A stretch of 36,575 nucleotides of DNA from Thermosynechococcaceae cyanobacterium YX3bin19 (GCA_030447595.1 JAUJON010000038.1:1-36575); one strand, 5' to 3'; counted from the first letter of the stretch, positions 17,292 through 26,694 are shown. Numbers and translations: made by a program. Notes: a model not told the origin generated them from the letters alone.

Positions 17292-18146
17292 ATGCCACCA
17301 GGAACTTTGTACATTGTCGGCACACCGATTGGGAACCTGGAAGACATGAGCTTTCGGGCAATCCGCAGCCTCCAGGCAGTTCATAGAATTGCCGCTGAAG
17401 ACACTCGCCACACGGCTAAACTGCTCCAGCACTTCCAGATCACAACGCCTCAAGTGAGCTACCACGAGCATAATACTCGCACCCGGATTCCAGAGTTGCT
17501 GCAATGGTTATCCCAGGGCCTGTCCATTGCGCTAGTGACGGATGCAGGCATGCCAGGAATTTCCGATCCCGGTACTGAACTCGTGCAAGCCTGCGTTGAG
17601 CAAGGCATCCCCGTTGTGCCAATTCCCGGACCGACTGCTGTGATCACGGCCCTGAGTGCCTCTGGGTTGCCCACCCGTTTTGTGTTTGAAGGATTTTTGC
17701 CCCCAAAGGGACAAGCCCGCCGCGATCGCCTGGAAACACTTTCCATTGAAGCTCGCACGTTAGTTTTATACGAATCCCCCCACCGGCTGCGGCAAACCCT
17801 ACAAGACTTGGCAGAGTATCTCGGGGGTGAGCGCGAACTCACCTTGGCCCGAGAGCTGACTAAACTTCATGAGGAGTTCTGGCGCGGTACCCTCAGTCAG
17901 GCGATCGCACACTGTACCAGCCGTGATCCCCAAGGGGAATTTACCCTGGTAATTGCAGGTGTCCACCGCAGCCAACCGCTGCTCTCAGAATCAGCCTTGA
18001 AAGCTGAACTACAGACGTTGCTGCACCAAGGAGTTTCGCGTTCCCAGGCCAGCCGCCAGCTGGCCCAGCAAACCTCCCTCTCTCGCCGCGAGATTTACCA
18101 ACTTGCCTTGGCAATCCCCGATTCAACTCCTACTTCAACGGGCTAG
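17292..18146 (+). CDS. rsmI: 16S rRNA (cytidine-1402-2'-O)-methyltransferase
   Basis: Methylates the ribose of C1402 in the decoding centre of 16S rRNA, using SAM. An intact 284-residue protein from ATG 17292, the usual family length. Tetrapyrrole-methylase fold motifs: LYIVGTPIGNLEDMSFRA at 6-23, AAEDTRHTAKLL at 34-45, ALVTDAGMPGISDPG at 80-94, and PGPTAVITALSASGLP at about 116-131. The linker FVFEGFLPPKGQARRDR is diagnostic of RsmI among related methylases. A C-terminal helical tail (GVSRSQASRQLAQQTSLSRR) fits the small RNA-binding extension. Its TAG stop (18144-18146) shares two bases with the end of a surE remnant on the other strand. No frame break. Confidence 0.95.
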   Translation: MPPGTLYIVGTPIGNLEDMSFRAIRSLQAVHRIAAEDTRHTAKLLQHFQITTPQVSYHEHNTRTRIPELLQWLSQGLSIALVTDAGMPGISDPGTELVQACVEQGIPVVPIPGPTAVITALSASGLPTRFVFEGFLPPKGQARRDRLETLSIEARTLVLYESPHRLRQTLQDLAEYLGGERELTLARELTKLHEEFWRGTLSQAIAHCTSRDPQGEFTLVIAGVHRSQPLLSESALKAELQTLLHQGVSRSQASRQLAQQTSLSRREIYQLALAIPDSTPTSTG

Positions 18147-18216
18147 AGCCGGATCTGGGTAATAGCAATACAACCTGAGAAACAGGCATCTTCGTCAGTT
18201 TGGCAGTGCGATCGCC
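18143..18216 (-). pseudogene. 3'-end remnant of a second surE gene
   Basis: Read on the minus strand, this segment gives DRTA, one frame slip, then TDEDACFSGCIAITQIRL and a TAG at 18143-18145. The surE gene at 19668-20348 ends DRTPGTDVDVCFSGCIAI, then TQIQL and TAG. The nucleotide match is high across about 72 bp and drops abruptly at both ends; the upstream part of surE is absent here. Several differences are silent or conservative, which looks like real divergence and not just sequencing noise. Confidence 0.65.
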
Positions 18217-18338
18217 CGGTTCTGGGATCTAAGTTATCTAGGACCTCGCCGCTGGAAATATCTAGAACAAGACTAGGTACAGCACTCAAGCTCAATTGGA
18301 CTCAGCTCGTCTTTCGTCTGCATTCCTTGGCTTTATTG

Positions 18339-19589
18339 CTAAGCGGAAGATGGATCTCCGAGATTCTTCGTCCTAAATTTCCGTTCATACCAATTTATTA
18401 AAGGCGTCGCACTTGCTCCATGCAGAATGATAGAAGCAACGATAGTGAGATAAGTGATCCAAGCGATCTGCTCGCTGACTTCTGGGGTTTTCTGTAAGCC
18501 TTCCCCAAAGGCATAAAACAGATAGTACAAGGAGCCAACGCCGCGAACGCCGAACCAGCCAAACAGCCAGCGCTTTGGTGCTGGGAAGTGACTGCCAATA
18601 GTACTAACCCAGGCTCCGACTGGCCGGATGACAAAGAGGAGTAATCCTGCTACTAGGAGCCCTGCACCTCCAAACCGGAGGATAGGCCCAACTTGCAACA
18701 ATGTACCTAAGACTAAAATTGTCCCAATCTCTAGTAGTTTTTCAATCTGATCTGTAAACTGAAGCTGCGAAAGTTGCTTTTCCCGGTAGTAACTATGCTG
18801 GACTACGAGCCCGGCAACAAAAACGGCAAGAAAACCATAACCATTGACAATTTCTGTCAGGGAGTAGGTTAGCAAAATCGTACTTAGGGCAACAAAATCC
18901 TCCCTCATCTCATCCACGGGCCGAAATTTTTGCAAATAGCCATCAAGTCGGACCACTGCCTTTGCTACCACAACTCCCATGATGACTCCAGCCACGATCG
19001 CCCAGAGTAAGTCAATTGCCGCCCACTTTACAAACCAGCTTTGCCAATTTTTATCCTCTAGCCAGTGGAGCCCAAAATAGACAAACGGGAAGGCGAGTGC
19101 ATCGTTCAAACCCCCTTCAGAGGTCAAGCCAAATCGCAACTCATTCTTCTCGTCTCCATCAGAAACTTGGACTTCAGAAGCCAATACTGGGTCAGTGGGT
19201 GCCAAAATAGCGCCAAGCAAAATGGCGGCAGCCCAATTAAGACCGACAAGCCAATGACCCACTGCAGCCACGGCAAAAATCGAAATCGGCATCAGAAACC
19301 CAATCAGCCGCACTGTTGAATTCCAGGCCCATAGCTGTAAAGGACGATTCACTTTTAGGCCACAGCCAAACACCGAAACAATCACGACAAATTCTGTGAG
19401 CCTGCACGAGCAGAATTCGGCATCGGGTCGAAATTGAACGAAGACGAAGCCCAAGGGGTCCCAGACCAATGCCAACGACCAAGTAGATTTGGGCATAGGT
19501 CAGGGCAAGCGCTCAATCCAGCCTGATCCGAGGGTGACCAGAAGCAGGAGTAAGCCGAATACCAGTAAGTAAAGAATGTGGAGATCCAT
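18339..19589 (-). pseudogene. Cation/proton antiporter, NhaP/CPA1 type, frame-broken near its N-terminus
   Basis: An inner-membrane exchanger of Na+ or K+ for H+. The start is ATG 19589, reading MDLHILYLLVFGLLLLLVTL. A break near 19510 moves to LTYAQIYLVVGIGLGPLGL, and a second near 19420 to the long frame that stays open to 18339. About ten membrane helices follow. Family signatures are AAILLGAILAPTDPVLAS (the TDP motif of helix 4) and the cation-site stretch FGLTSEGGLNDALAFPFV with its Asn-Asp pair. A Gly-rich GWFGVRGVGSLYYLFYAFG helix near the end is also typical. No regulatory cytosolic domain follows, and the total is about 415 residues. Ion specificity cannot be read from sequence. Its start is about 80 bp downstream of the surE end on the same strand. 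Confidence 0.83.
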
Positions 19590-19667
19590 TTTTTTGGGTG
19601 AGCCAACCGAGGGAAATGGAGGACTCACAGATACTCATGATAGACAACTCAGTAACAATACGCTCTA

Positions 19668-20348
19668 CTAGAGCTGGATCTGGGTAATGGCAATGCAACC
19701 TGAGAAACAGACGTCCACGTCAGTTCCGGGGGTGCGATCGCGGCTGGCATAGTCACCTACGTAATGAACACAATCACCCTCGACCCGGTATTGAGCCGGT
19801 AGGGGCAGGGTACAGGGTTCACAAAATACCATTTCCGGTGCCGGAGATCCCGGTTCTAGATGGGGTAAATTGACATTCCAAAGCTTCCGGGCTCGCTGGG
19901 AAGTGGCTTGTAGCTTTGACGATCACATCAGCGGTCCATTGGGCGGCAACCTCCCAGTTAATCGGACGCTTGGGTTTACGGTAGTGGGACACAGCAATGC
20001 CAGGAATCCGGTGAAAGGCGGCCTCGCGCACTGCGGCAATCGTGCATCGGGAAATATAGGCATCAACCCCCAAGTTACCGCCAGAATTAATGCCCGAAAG
20101 CACCAATTCGACATCCTGGCACAGATGGCTGAGGGCAATTCTCACACAGTCAGCGGGAGTCCCGGCAATCCCAAAGGCAGCGTTTGAGCGCCGCTGGATG
20201 TGAATGAGACTATTGGTCGTGACTTGGTGGCTGCAGCCCGACAGGTGCTGCTGGGGTGCAACGATTACCCCTCACCACTGACTGCTTTGGCTAAAGCCTG
20301 CAATCCCGGTGCATCGATGCCATCATCATTAGTCAGGACTATCGTCAT
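19668..20348 (-). pseudogene. surE: 5'/3'-nucleotidase SurE, frame-broken
   Basis: A metal-dependent nucleotidase that dephosphorylates nucleoside 5'- and 3'-monophosphates. It begins at ATG 20348 with MTIVLTNDDGIDAPGLQALA; Asp8 and Asp9 are the metal ligands. A break near 20268 is followed by HIQRRSNAAFGIAGTPADCV. The diagnostic block ELVLSGINSGGNLGVDAYIS (Ser/Asn of the active site) and the AAVREAAFHRIPGIAVS helix follow. Further breaks lie near 19905 and 19860. The C-terminus DVCFSGCIAITQIQL ends at TAG 19668-19670. About 227 residues, a little short of the usual 250-265. Its start overlaps the end of the alpha-E gene upstream, which suggests translational coupling. Confidence 0.85.
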
Positions 20349-21308
20349 ACCGACAATAGCTGGGTAGGTTTCAGGGGTAAAGAAGGTTTCTTTAATTTTG
20401 TTGCTCGCCTCGATGATTTGCAGCTGTAAGTGGTCCAGAAACTCATGTAAACCACTTTGAGTCACTTCTTCAATCGTCAAGCAGTCCAGCTCTCTGAGCG
20501 CAAACTGTCCAAAAGTTCGCTCCACAGAGTTTCTCCAGGTGCCAACAGGTGCTCCGGTAATCTGGTGCAGGGATGTCTCAGCTTGCTGCAGGCAAAACCG
20601 AATTGAGCGCGGAAACTCCCGGTCCAACACCAAAATTTGTTACCCCGGTTGGTGTAATTCGCTGGCTGCGCTTGCGATACATCTCGTAGGCACTCGCGGA
20701 CTTGAGCAACGCCATCCAGCCGAGCTGATCCAGCGTGCTGCCTACGGCTTCGGCCTCAGACAGTGGCATAAAATACTTGACGTCCAGAAGCCGGGTGGTT
20801 TGATCAGCCCGCTCTAAAAATCTTTCCCATCTGGCCAAAGTGCCACCCTTCGTTGTGCGACATGGTTGCATCCATCACCCCAGCGAATAAGTGGCTTGCC
20901 AGCTTCACTTGCGTAAAAAACTCCGTGCCTCGCAGTAGTAGCTGTTCCGGAGCTGCTTCCTGACCATAAAATAAAAGCTGTTTACTTGCTGCCACATTTC
21001 CCGAGAAATCATCTCCTGCACAGAGCGAGCATTTTCACGGGCGGATTGGAGGCACGACAAGATGGAGTGGGGGTACTTACTATCAAAGGCGAGAAACTGG
21101 ATTACGTTTTGCGGTAACCTCACCATAGCGCTCCTGGAAAGGGCAAATCCCCAGCCGTGACAACCAAGGGTTCCCACATCGTTGGCCGACTCCGCCGGAG
21201 AGTCCAAAAAATTAAATTAAAGTTTACATCGACAAAGCGGGCAATGTTCTCCGCCCGCTCAATGTAGCGATTCAGCCAGTAGATCGATTCAGCAACACGA
21301 CTCAGCAT
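20345..21308 (-). pseudogene. Alpha-E domain protein (DUF403), frame-broken
   Basis: A helical protein that in many bacteria is encoded next to a circularly permuted ATP-grasp protein, as here; the pair is thought to act in peptide or cyanophycin-like amide chemistry, but the reaction is unproven. It starts at ATG 21308 with [20 protein letters not shown], the hallmark first helix. Later pieces, in order: IQFLAFDSKYPHSILSCL, SARENARSVQEMISREMWQQ (the Arg-Asp/Glu-Ile-Trp core), FGQMGKIFRAG, RADQTTRLLDVKYF and GVTNF, then FPRSIRFCLQQAETSLHQI. Breaks lie near 21130, 20920, 20820 and 20635. A 12-bp gap with an AGGAGG site separates it from the ATP-grasp gene. As sequenced, its last frame runs straight into surE; one base shift would end it at a TGA overlapping the surE ATG. 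Confidence 0.8.
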
Positions 21309-21320
21309 CCAAGTTTCCTC

Positions 21321-22762
21321 CTAGTCAGTGAGCACCAAGCGTCTTTACTGCCCCCGCCCTGAGAGGAGTTAACCACTAAAGAACCTTTCTTGAGGGCAAC
21401 GCGGGTGGAGTCCACCCGGATTGACATAGATGTCTTCACCGTAAAGAATATAAGGCCGTAAGTCTACGGCAACCTTCAAAGTGGTCTTGCACCAGAGCCG
21501 GAACACGGGACAGGCTTAAGGTCGGCTGAGCAATATAATTGCGGGGTTGGGCCTGAATGAGCTCAGCAAACTCCCTGGCGTTCTTCTGTAGAGGCGGCGG
21601 GACCGACTAACAGGCCTGCACCACCATATCCACCGGCAGGCTTAACCACAAGTTTGTCAAGGTTTCATAAGACGTGGTCCTGCTGCTGCCGGTCCCAGCA
21701 CATATAAGTATCTACGTTGGGTAAGATCGGGTCTTCACCGAGGTAATAGCGGATCATTTCCGGAACATAGGCGTAGATTACTTTGTCATCGGCAACCCCG
21801 GTACCCATTGCATTCGCGATCGCTACCCGGCCCTCACGGTAGACCTCCATTAGCCCAGGAATTGCCTCAGGGTCATTCCGATGGAAGGCCTGGGGTCCAA
21901 CAAGTAATCATCAACTCTGCGGTAGACCACATCAACTCGCTGTAACCCTTTGGTAGTGCGCATTTTCAAGTAACCGTCTGCCACTACCAGATCCTGGCTC
22001 TCAACTAATTCCACACCATTTGCTGGGCTAAAAAGAGTGCTCAAAATAGGCAGAGTTATTGCTGCCTGAGGTCAGAACAACTACCGTTGGGTCGGGGACT
22101 ACTGTTGGGTACCAGGTAGAGGAGAATATCTAATAAATGGCTGGAGTAATGGTCTACAGGCTGAATTCCCATGGTCCGAAATAACTCGGGGAACGTGCTT
22201 TTCATCACCCGACGGTTCTCAGCAGATAGGAAACCCCTGAGGGAATCCGCAGATTATCCTCCAGGACATACCACTGACCATCCCGGTCCCGCACCAGATC
22301 GGTGCCGGTAATGTGGCACCAAACTCCCTGAGAGGTTGCTGGCCCAGACAGGGCTGCAAAAAGCCATCCGCAGACTCCACAATCTCGCGGGGAATAATCT
22401 GGTCTTGGAGAATTTTCTGGTCATTGTAGATATCCCCGAGAAAGTGATTTAGGCACAGACCCGCTGCTTCAGACCTCGTTCCAGCCAGGCCCACTCTTGA
22501 GCCGGGACAATTCGGGGCGTAATATCCAAGGAAAAATCCGCTCTTGCCCTTGATCATCGGTGACATTAAAGGTTACCCTGACTTAAAGAGCGTCTGCTGA
22601 GCTGCCTGCTGGCGTCGTTGGAGACTCTGGCGGCAAAGAACTAATTCTTTCCATTAACGGAACTACCGCAGGCCGGGGCTGTCCTTTCTGGGTAAAAAGT
22701 TCATCGTAGAAATCTTCCGGGTCGTAAGTATCAAATCGCACTGGCAGCTTTGCCTCATTCAT
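21321..22762 (-). pseudogene. Circularly permuted ATP-grasp protein (DUF404/407 type), frame-broken
   Basis: Starts at ATG 22762, MNEAKLPVRFDTYDPEDFYD, followed by ELFTQKGQPRPAVVPLMERI. Family blocks in several frames: GQERIFPW near the front, [20 protein letters not shown] and IPSGVSYL (the ATP-grasp core), [17 protein letters not shown] and [15 protein letters not shown], then [20 protein letters not shown] with [18 protein letters not shown]. The end, [20 protein letters not shown], is the typical C-terminus and, after one base shift, terminates at TAG 21321-21323. At least six breaks. The reconstructed length of about 480 residues matches the family. The consistent order ATP-grasp, alpha-E, surE on one strand suggests an operon. 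Probably an amide-bond ligase on an unknown peptide; only the fold is reasonably sure. Confidence 0.8.
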
Positions 22763-22837
22763 CTACCTATTGAATAAAGGGTTAGGAACCCGCCAACTGT
22801 AGCTGTTGATACCACTACTATCATGCTTGGGGAATGC

Positions 22838-23818
22838 TCACCTGCAGGTTCTCTGCCAACGCCGTGCCGGAGAGGCACGGCGGATTTCTCGCCAAATGGC
22901 GGTCGCCGCTAGGGTGCCATCAGCAACCGCAACAGACACCTGATTAATCCCGACTTTGGCGTCCCCCAACGCGAAAATCCGGGGATGGGACGTCCGACAC
23001 ATCTCGTCCACTACCGGCCAGCTTCCCTTCCACTCCAGGTCTAAACCCTGAAGATAATCTGTGTAGTGATGAGAACCCCATGGCAACGAGCCCCGTTTCT
23101 AACGCTACCTGGGAGCCGTCGACTAATTCTACTCCGGTCATTTCGTGGTCATGGCCGACAAAACGCCGAATCGGTGTTTCCACGAGTGGGTATCCATGGT
23201 CTTGCAGTTTTTGCCGCATCTGTGGACCGACTTCGCAAAGACCCTGGGTGAAGACGGTAATGTAGGGTGTAAACCAGTTGAGCACGAAGGCCGTGGCGAT
23301 ATTCGCTTCCGTGTTGACAAACAGGCCACACTTTTTGTTCGCTATTTCATAGCCATCACAAATCATACAGACGCAGGTTATAGCCAGCATAGTCATAGAC
23401 ATTCTGCATGTCAGCCAAGACTGGCAGATGGTCGATAAGGCCGCTGGCAACAATCAGGTATTTGCAGCGGAAGATCGGGTAGTTGTTGTCTTGACGGCCT
23501 ACTTTAACCCGAACCGCAAAGGTCTCCCTTCGTCGACAACGGACTCCGCATACCCCATCAAATAATCGCCCCCCAGGGATAAGACGTGCTGCTTCCCCTG
23601 CTGCAGCAGCGATCGCCCTGGTGTTTCGGGAGGCAGCCCTAAATAGTTACGTAGTTCTTGCATCCAAAAGAGCGACCCCGGCCTTTTCCACGACAAGACT
23701 GGAGAGCAAATAGCGCTGGAGATAGAGTGCGGCGGAAAGACCCCTGCCCCACCCCGACGACAATGACGTCGTAGACGTGATCGAGGCGTTTTTGGAGAGT
23801 TTCTTTGGATAGTTTCAT
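22838..23818 (-). pseudogene. FAD-dependent thioredoxin-reductase-like oxidoreductase, frame-broken
   Basis: Starts at ATG 23818 with MKLSKETLQKRLDHVYDVIV, then a damaged FAD-binding Gly motif (GLSAALYLQRY is restored by a one-base shift near 23755). Next come LRNYLGLPPETPGRSLLQQG and, around 23370, a CMICDGYEI stretch where thioredoxin reductases carry CxxC-DG. The second half is open: TPYITVFTQGLCEVGPQMR, ELVDGSQVALETGLVAMG, and RIFALGDAKVGINQVSVAVA, the second FAD block with its GD pair. About 325 residues. It is closer to the cyanobacterial diflavin-linked disulfide oxidoreductase type than to NADPH-thioredoxin reductase, judging by the short nucleotide-binding middle, but I cannot prove this. 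Breaks lie near 23755, 23690, 23500, 23380 and 23090. Confidence 0.7.
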
Positions 23819-24044
23819 GAGAACTTCATCCCGACTTTAGAGTACAGGGCGTTGATTAATTTTACCGCTTAGACTCGCTTGACTGAGTTACAGGGTAACT
23901 GCTAGTTTGTTTGTCTCATTTGAGCTTTGGCAGCAAGTAAGTGAGCACTAGGCTTATAGTTCTTCCACCCCAGCAAAAGCCAGGGCTATTTTGTATTGAC
24001 TGAGCCATGCTAGAACAGCTGTAGTTGCAACAGCAGTACCGCTG
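23819..24044. other. Divergent promoter region, nothing specific seen
   Basis: A 226-bp gap between the flavoprotein gene (minus) and the GDT1-like gene (plus). It must hold promoters for both, but I see no clear operator, hairpin or short gene. Confidence 0.4.
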
Positions 24045-24340
24045 ATGAATTGGCATCTTCTCGGAATCAGTTTTCTCATGGTTTTCCTCTCTGAGTTAGG
24101 GGACAAGAGTCAGCTAGCAGCAATCACACTCAGCAGCCGCTCAAAGTCACCTCGCGCCGTGTTTTTCGGCACAGCAACGGCGTTGATTCTCACTAGTTTG
24201 CTGGGCGCATTGATTGGGGGGCGCCGCTCAGGTACTCCCCACATATTTCTGAAGGCGAGCGCCGCCGTGGGCTTTGCCTTTATGGGTGTTTATTGCTGCT
24301 GCCTACTGCTAGGACATCCGGCAAGGATCTACAGGACTAA
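24045..24340 (+). pseudogene. Half-size GDT1/TMEM165 (UPF0016) family transporter
   Basis: From ATG 24045 the protein has the family signature SELGDKSQLAAITLSSRS (E-x-G-D-K-S/T at residues 17-22), which in this family binds Mn2+ or Ca2+ in a membrane exchanger. Helices are at about 5-17, 38-57 and 69-88. Only one signature is present, so this is a half-size protein that would need to pair with itself or a second half. The open frame runs to 24452, but its last 100 bases lie antisense to the M20 gene and read as Cys-rich filler. A one-base shift near 24290 gives MGVYLLLPTARTSGKDLQD and a stop at 24338-24340, just before the M20 stop. Cyanobacterial relatives export manganese to the thylakoid lumen or the outside, so that role is plausible. 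No second half-gene is adjacent. Confidence 0.72.
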
Positions 24341-24347
24341 GCAGAAT

Positions 24348-25525
24348 TCAAGTACACTGCTGCCAGTACTTACAGGCTGCATAAGCCATTGTGACAACTC
24401 CGGTGACGATCGCAGTCTCATCAATAGCAAATTGAGGGTGGTGCAGGGGTAGTTCGTTTTATCCTTTTGACCTACCCTAGCCGGAACATTGCCCCAGGAG
24501 CATGATTGAGGTAGAGGGCAAAATCCTCTGAACCTAACGATGGCTCGGGTAAACCTGCACTCGCTCGTAACCCCAAGCTTCCTGGGCAGCGAGCTCTATC
24601 AGCTGCGAGAGTTCCGGAGCATTCTGCACCGTAGGCACTCCCCGTTGATAGTCTATTTCGTAGCGCGCCCCATAGGGACGACAGATACTGGCGACAATTT
24701 CTTCAATCCACTGGGGCAGCCTGGCGCTCGTTTCCGGATGCGGCGATCGCACCGTTCCCCGCAGGCGAACGTGGTCAGCAATTACATTCGGTGCCCGGCC
24801 CCCTTAATTTGACCAAAGGTTAAAACAACCGGTCGCAGCGGATTTTGGGTACGGCTAATCGCTTGCTGGAGGGACGTAATCACCTGGGCGGCAATCCAAA
24901 TTGCGTCAATGGCTTCATGGGGTCGAGCTCCATGACCCGATTCCCCCACAATCGTAATTTCTATGTTGTCTGCAGCCGCTGTTAATGCGCCATAGCGAAC
25001 CGCCACGGACCCGGCTGGTATCGAGGGAAAAACATGCAGGGACAAAATAGCACTCACGTTCTCCATCGCCCCGTCTTGAATCATCCACTTCGCCCCTTGG
25101 GAAATTTCTTCAGCCGGTTGAAATAAAAAGCGGATCTTTCCTGGTAGCTCTTCTCGGAGTTGGGCCAAGATCATTGCGGTTCCTAAGCCAACCGTTGTAT
25201 GCACATCATGGCCGCAAGCATGCATTATCCCTGGGCGACGAGAGGCATAGCTTAAACCCGTTGCCTCCTGAATCGGCAGAGCATCCATGTCTGTGCGAAT
25301 AGCCAGGAGCCGTGGATCTTGCCCGGGCGCTTGAACCTCTCCCACCACTCCGGTTTTGCCGACAGTCTCCCGAATATGTAAACCAGAAGAAGAAAGCACA
25401 CCCGCAACGTAGGCTGAGGTTTGGTGCTCCTGGCCACTCAACTCAGGATGACTGTGAAGATGACGACGAATTTCAATCAGGCGAGGCGCGAGGGTTTCAG
25501 CTAAGTGCTTGATGCGAGTGAGCAT
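24348..25525 (-). pseudogene. M20-family amidohydrolase/carboxypeptidase, frame-broken at the 3' side
   Basis: A zinc-dependent amidohydrolase of the N-acyl-L-amino acid / indole-acetyl-amino acid hydrolase branch. From ATG 25525 the first 240 residues are open. The metal sites include MHACGHDVHTT (residues 101-111, with Cys104 and His106, the ligands typical of this branch) and FQPAEEISQGA (Glu139/Glu140 as base). The dimerisation/catalytic loop GESGHGARPHEAIDAIW follows. A break near 24800 leads to VRLRGTVRSPHPETSARLPQ. A second near 24536 leads to LGSEDFALYLNHAPGAMFRL (the last metal ligand Glu). A third piece, NYPLHHPQFAIDETAIVTGV, ends at TGA 24348-24350. About 390 residues, normal. The natural substrate is unknown. 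It converges with the GDT1-like gene, leaving almost no gap. Confidence 0.85.
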
Positions 25526-25594
25526 GGAGTCAGGGTATCAGCATCGGTTTTTAGGGTTCTATCCATGATAAGAGCCGCCGTGAAGTAATCATGA

Positions 25595-25852
25595 TTACCA
25601 CTTGAGAAAGGTGGCCTCAGAACCTTGTTCTACCCTGATCTTGGCTTCTTTCTCAAACCATTGAATAATTTGTTGAGTGTTGAGCTCTGCGATCGCCACC
25701 CCGGTATCTTGAGCAATTTGCCGCAGAAGGTTTAGAGAGTGAAGGGCCACTCGCGCCAGATTTTTTTCATAGGATGCCAATAGCGCCTCATTGATCGCTT
25801 TGTCATCCTCGAGAGTAAAAAATTGATTGGGTTGGGGTGACTCAACATTCAT
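25595..25852 (-). CDS. Small conserved-looking protein of unknown function (85 residues)
   Basis: An intact frame from ATG 25852. Mostly helical and hydrophilic with no membrane segment: a front part NQFFTLEDDKAINEALLASY, a central helix ARVALHSLNLLRQIAQDTG, and a closing IIQWFEKEAKIRVEQGSEAT. No Cys and no catalytic motif. Codon use and the AT-rich upstream region look like those of the neighbours. It sits between the M20 gene and sufR on the same strand, 67 bp after the sufR stop. I do not recognise a family. Confidence 0.6.
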   Translation of the reverse strand: MNVESPQPNQFFTLEDDKAINEALLASYEKNLARVALHSLNLLRQIAQDTGVAIAELNTQQIIQWFEKEAKIRVEQGSEATFLKW

Positions 25853-25919
25853 AACTATCTATCTGTAATTGTTGGTAATTCTGTCGTCGGTGATACGATA
25901 ACGGTTTAGGGCAATGGCT

Positions 25920-26582
25920 TTACTGAGAGCGGATGAGATAGCCGCAACGATTTTCACCGTTGATGATCCAGTGCGTCCGTTCGACCTTACAGCCCTCCAA
26001 AGTAGCTGCAAACATCTCCAACTCATGCCCACAAACGCTGGGAAATGACTCAGCAATATGGGAAATGGCACAGTTGTACTCCGTAATCACAAACTGAGCC
26101 GCTTGTGCAGGGTTAGCGTCCTGGAAATCTACTTGATGCCACTCCGCCATGTATCCCTCAGCTCTACGAAGTTCTACTAAATTTTTAACGCGCTCCCGCA
26201 GTGAACCTGTACCCAGCCGTTGGCGGTATTCTATTGCCTTACGTTCCCACTGCTTGCGGAGGATGGAGCTAACTTGGTCATACCCCATGGTTTCTGCTAA
26301 GGTATCGAGCAGTGAAACCGCAAATTCGTCGTGACTGTTGGGAAACCGCGATCGCGCTCCTCGACTGAGTTGATAGACATGCTGAGGACGGCCCATCCCA
26401 GTCTGAATCGAGGCATGGGCAATTAAATCTTCCGCTTCTAGGTCTTTAAGGTGACGTCTGACGGCTTGAGGACTAACGTGCAGCGCTTCGGCTAGCTTCT
26501 GAGTCGTGGCTTGACCTTGCTTCAGGAGTTGCTGCAAGATGTCCTGTTTAGTGGAAGTCTGAGTAGCCGTCATGTCAATCAC
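25920..26582 (-). CDS. sufR: SufR, iron-sulfur cluster-sensing transcriptional repressor of the suf genes
   Basis: A DeoR/ArsR-like regulator that, with an Fe-S cluster, represses sufBCDS and its own gene in cyanobacteria. An intact 220-residue protein from ATG 26582 (an alternative ATG lies three codons later). The N-terminal winged helix is at about 12-70: ILQQLLKQGQATTQKLAEAL, then VSPQAVRRHLKDLEAEDLIA as the recognition helix. The C-terminal half carries the exact family cysteine pattern C-X12-C-X13-C-X14-C at residues 171, 184, 198 and 213, the cluster ligands. It is transcribed away from ftrC-sufBCDS, and the 151 bp between them hold two perfect SufR-type operators. When clusters are scarce the apo-protein should let go and both directions should be induced; this is from the family, not measured here. 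Confidence 0.95.
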   Translation of the reverse strand: MIDMTATQTSTKQDILQQLLKQGQATTQKLAEALHVSPQAVRRHLKDLEAEDLIAHASIQTGMGRPQHVYQLSRGARSRFPNSHDEFAVSLLDTLAETMGYDQVSSILRKQWERKAIEYRQRLGTGSLRERVKNLVELRRAEGYMAEWHQVDFQDANPAQAAQFVITEYNCAISHIAESFPSVCGHELEMFAATLEGCKVERTHWIINGENRCGYLIRSQ

Positions 26583-26624
26583 TCAGTGGTGAGGAACGAA
26601 ACTAAAAATTCATCTTAACTTTGA

Positions 26625-26638
26625 CAACATCATTGTTG
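26625..26638. promoter_or_regulatory. SufR operator 1 (CAAC-N6-GTTG)
   Basis: CAACATCATTGTTG is a perfect 4-6-4 inverted repeat that matches the published SufR site CAAC-N6-GTTG. It lies 43 bp upstream of the sufR start, where it would cover the sufR promoter. Confidence 0.88.
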
Positions 26639-26664
26639 CTAAAGTAACCTAAAATGAAGTTAAG

Positions 26665-26678
26665 CAACAAGTAGGTTG
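26665..26678. promoter_or_regulatory. SufR operator 2 (CAAC-N6-GTTG)
   Basis: CAACAAGTAGGTTG is a second perfect site, 40 bp (about four helical turns) from the first, so both lie on the same face of the DNA. It lies just upstream of a TATAAT at 26689-26694 and so would block RNA polymerase reading towards ftrC and sufB. Confidence 0.88.
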
Positions 26679-26688
26679 TTTTAATAAT

Positions 26689-26694
26689 TATAAT
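26689..26694 (+). promoter_or_regulatory. Probable -10 box of the ftrC-suf promoter
   Basis: A consensus TATAAT ten bases after operator 2 and 39 bases before the ftrC ATG. No good -35 element is visible at the standard spacing; that position overlaps operator 2 (CAACAA), which fits a repressed promoter. Confidence 0.5.
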
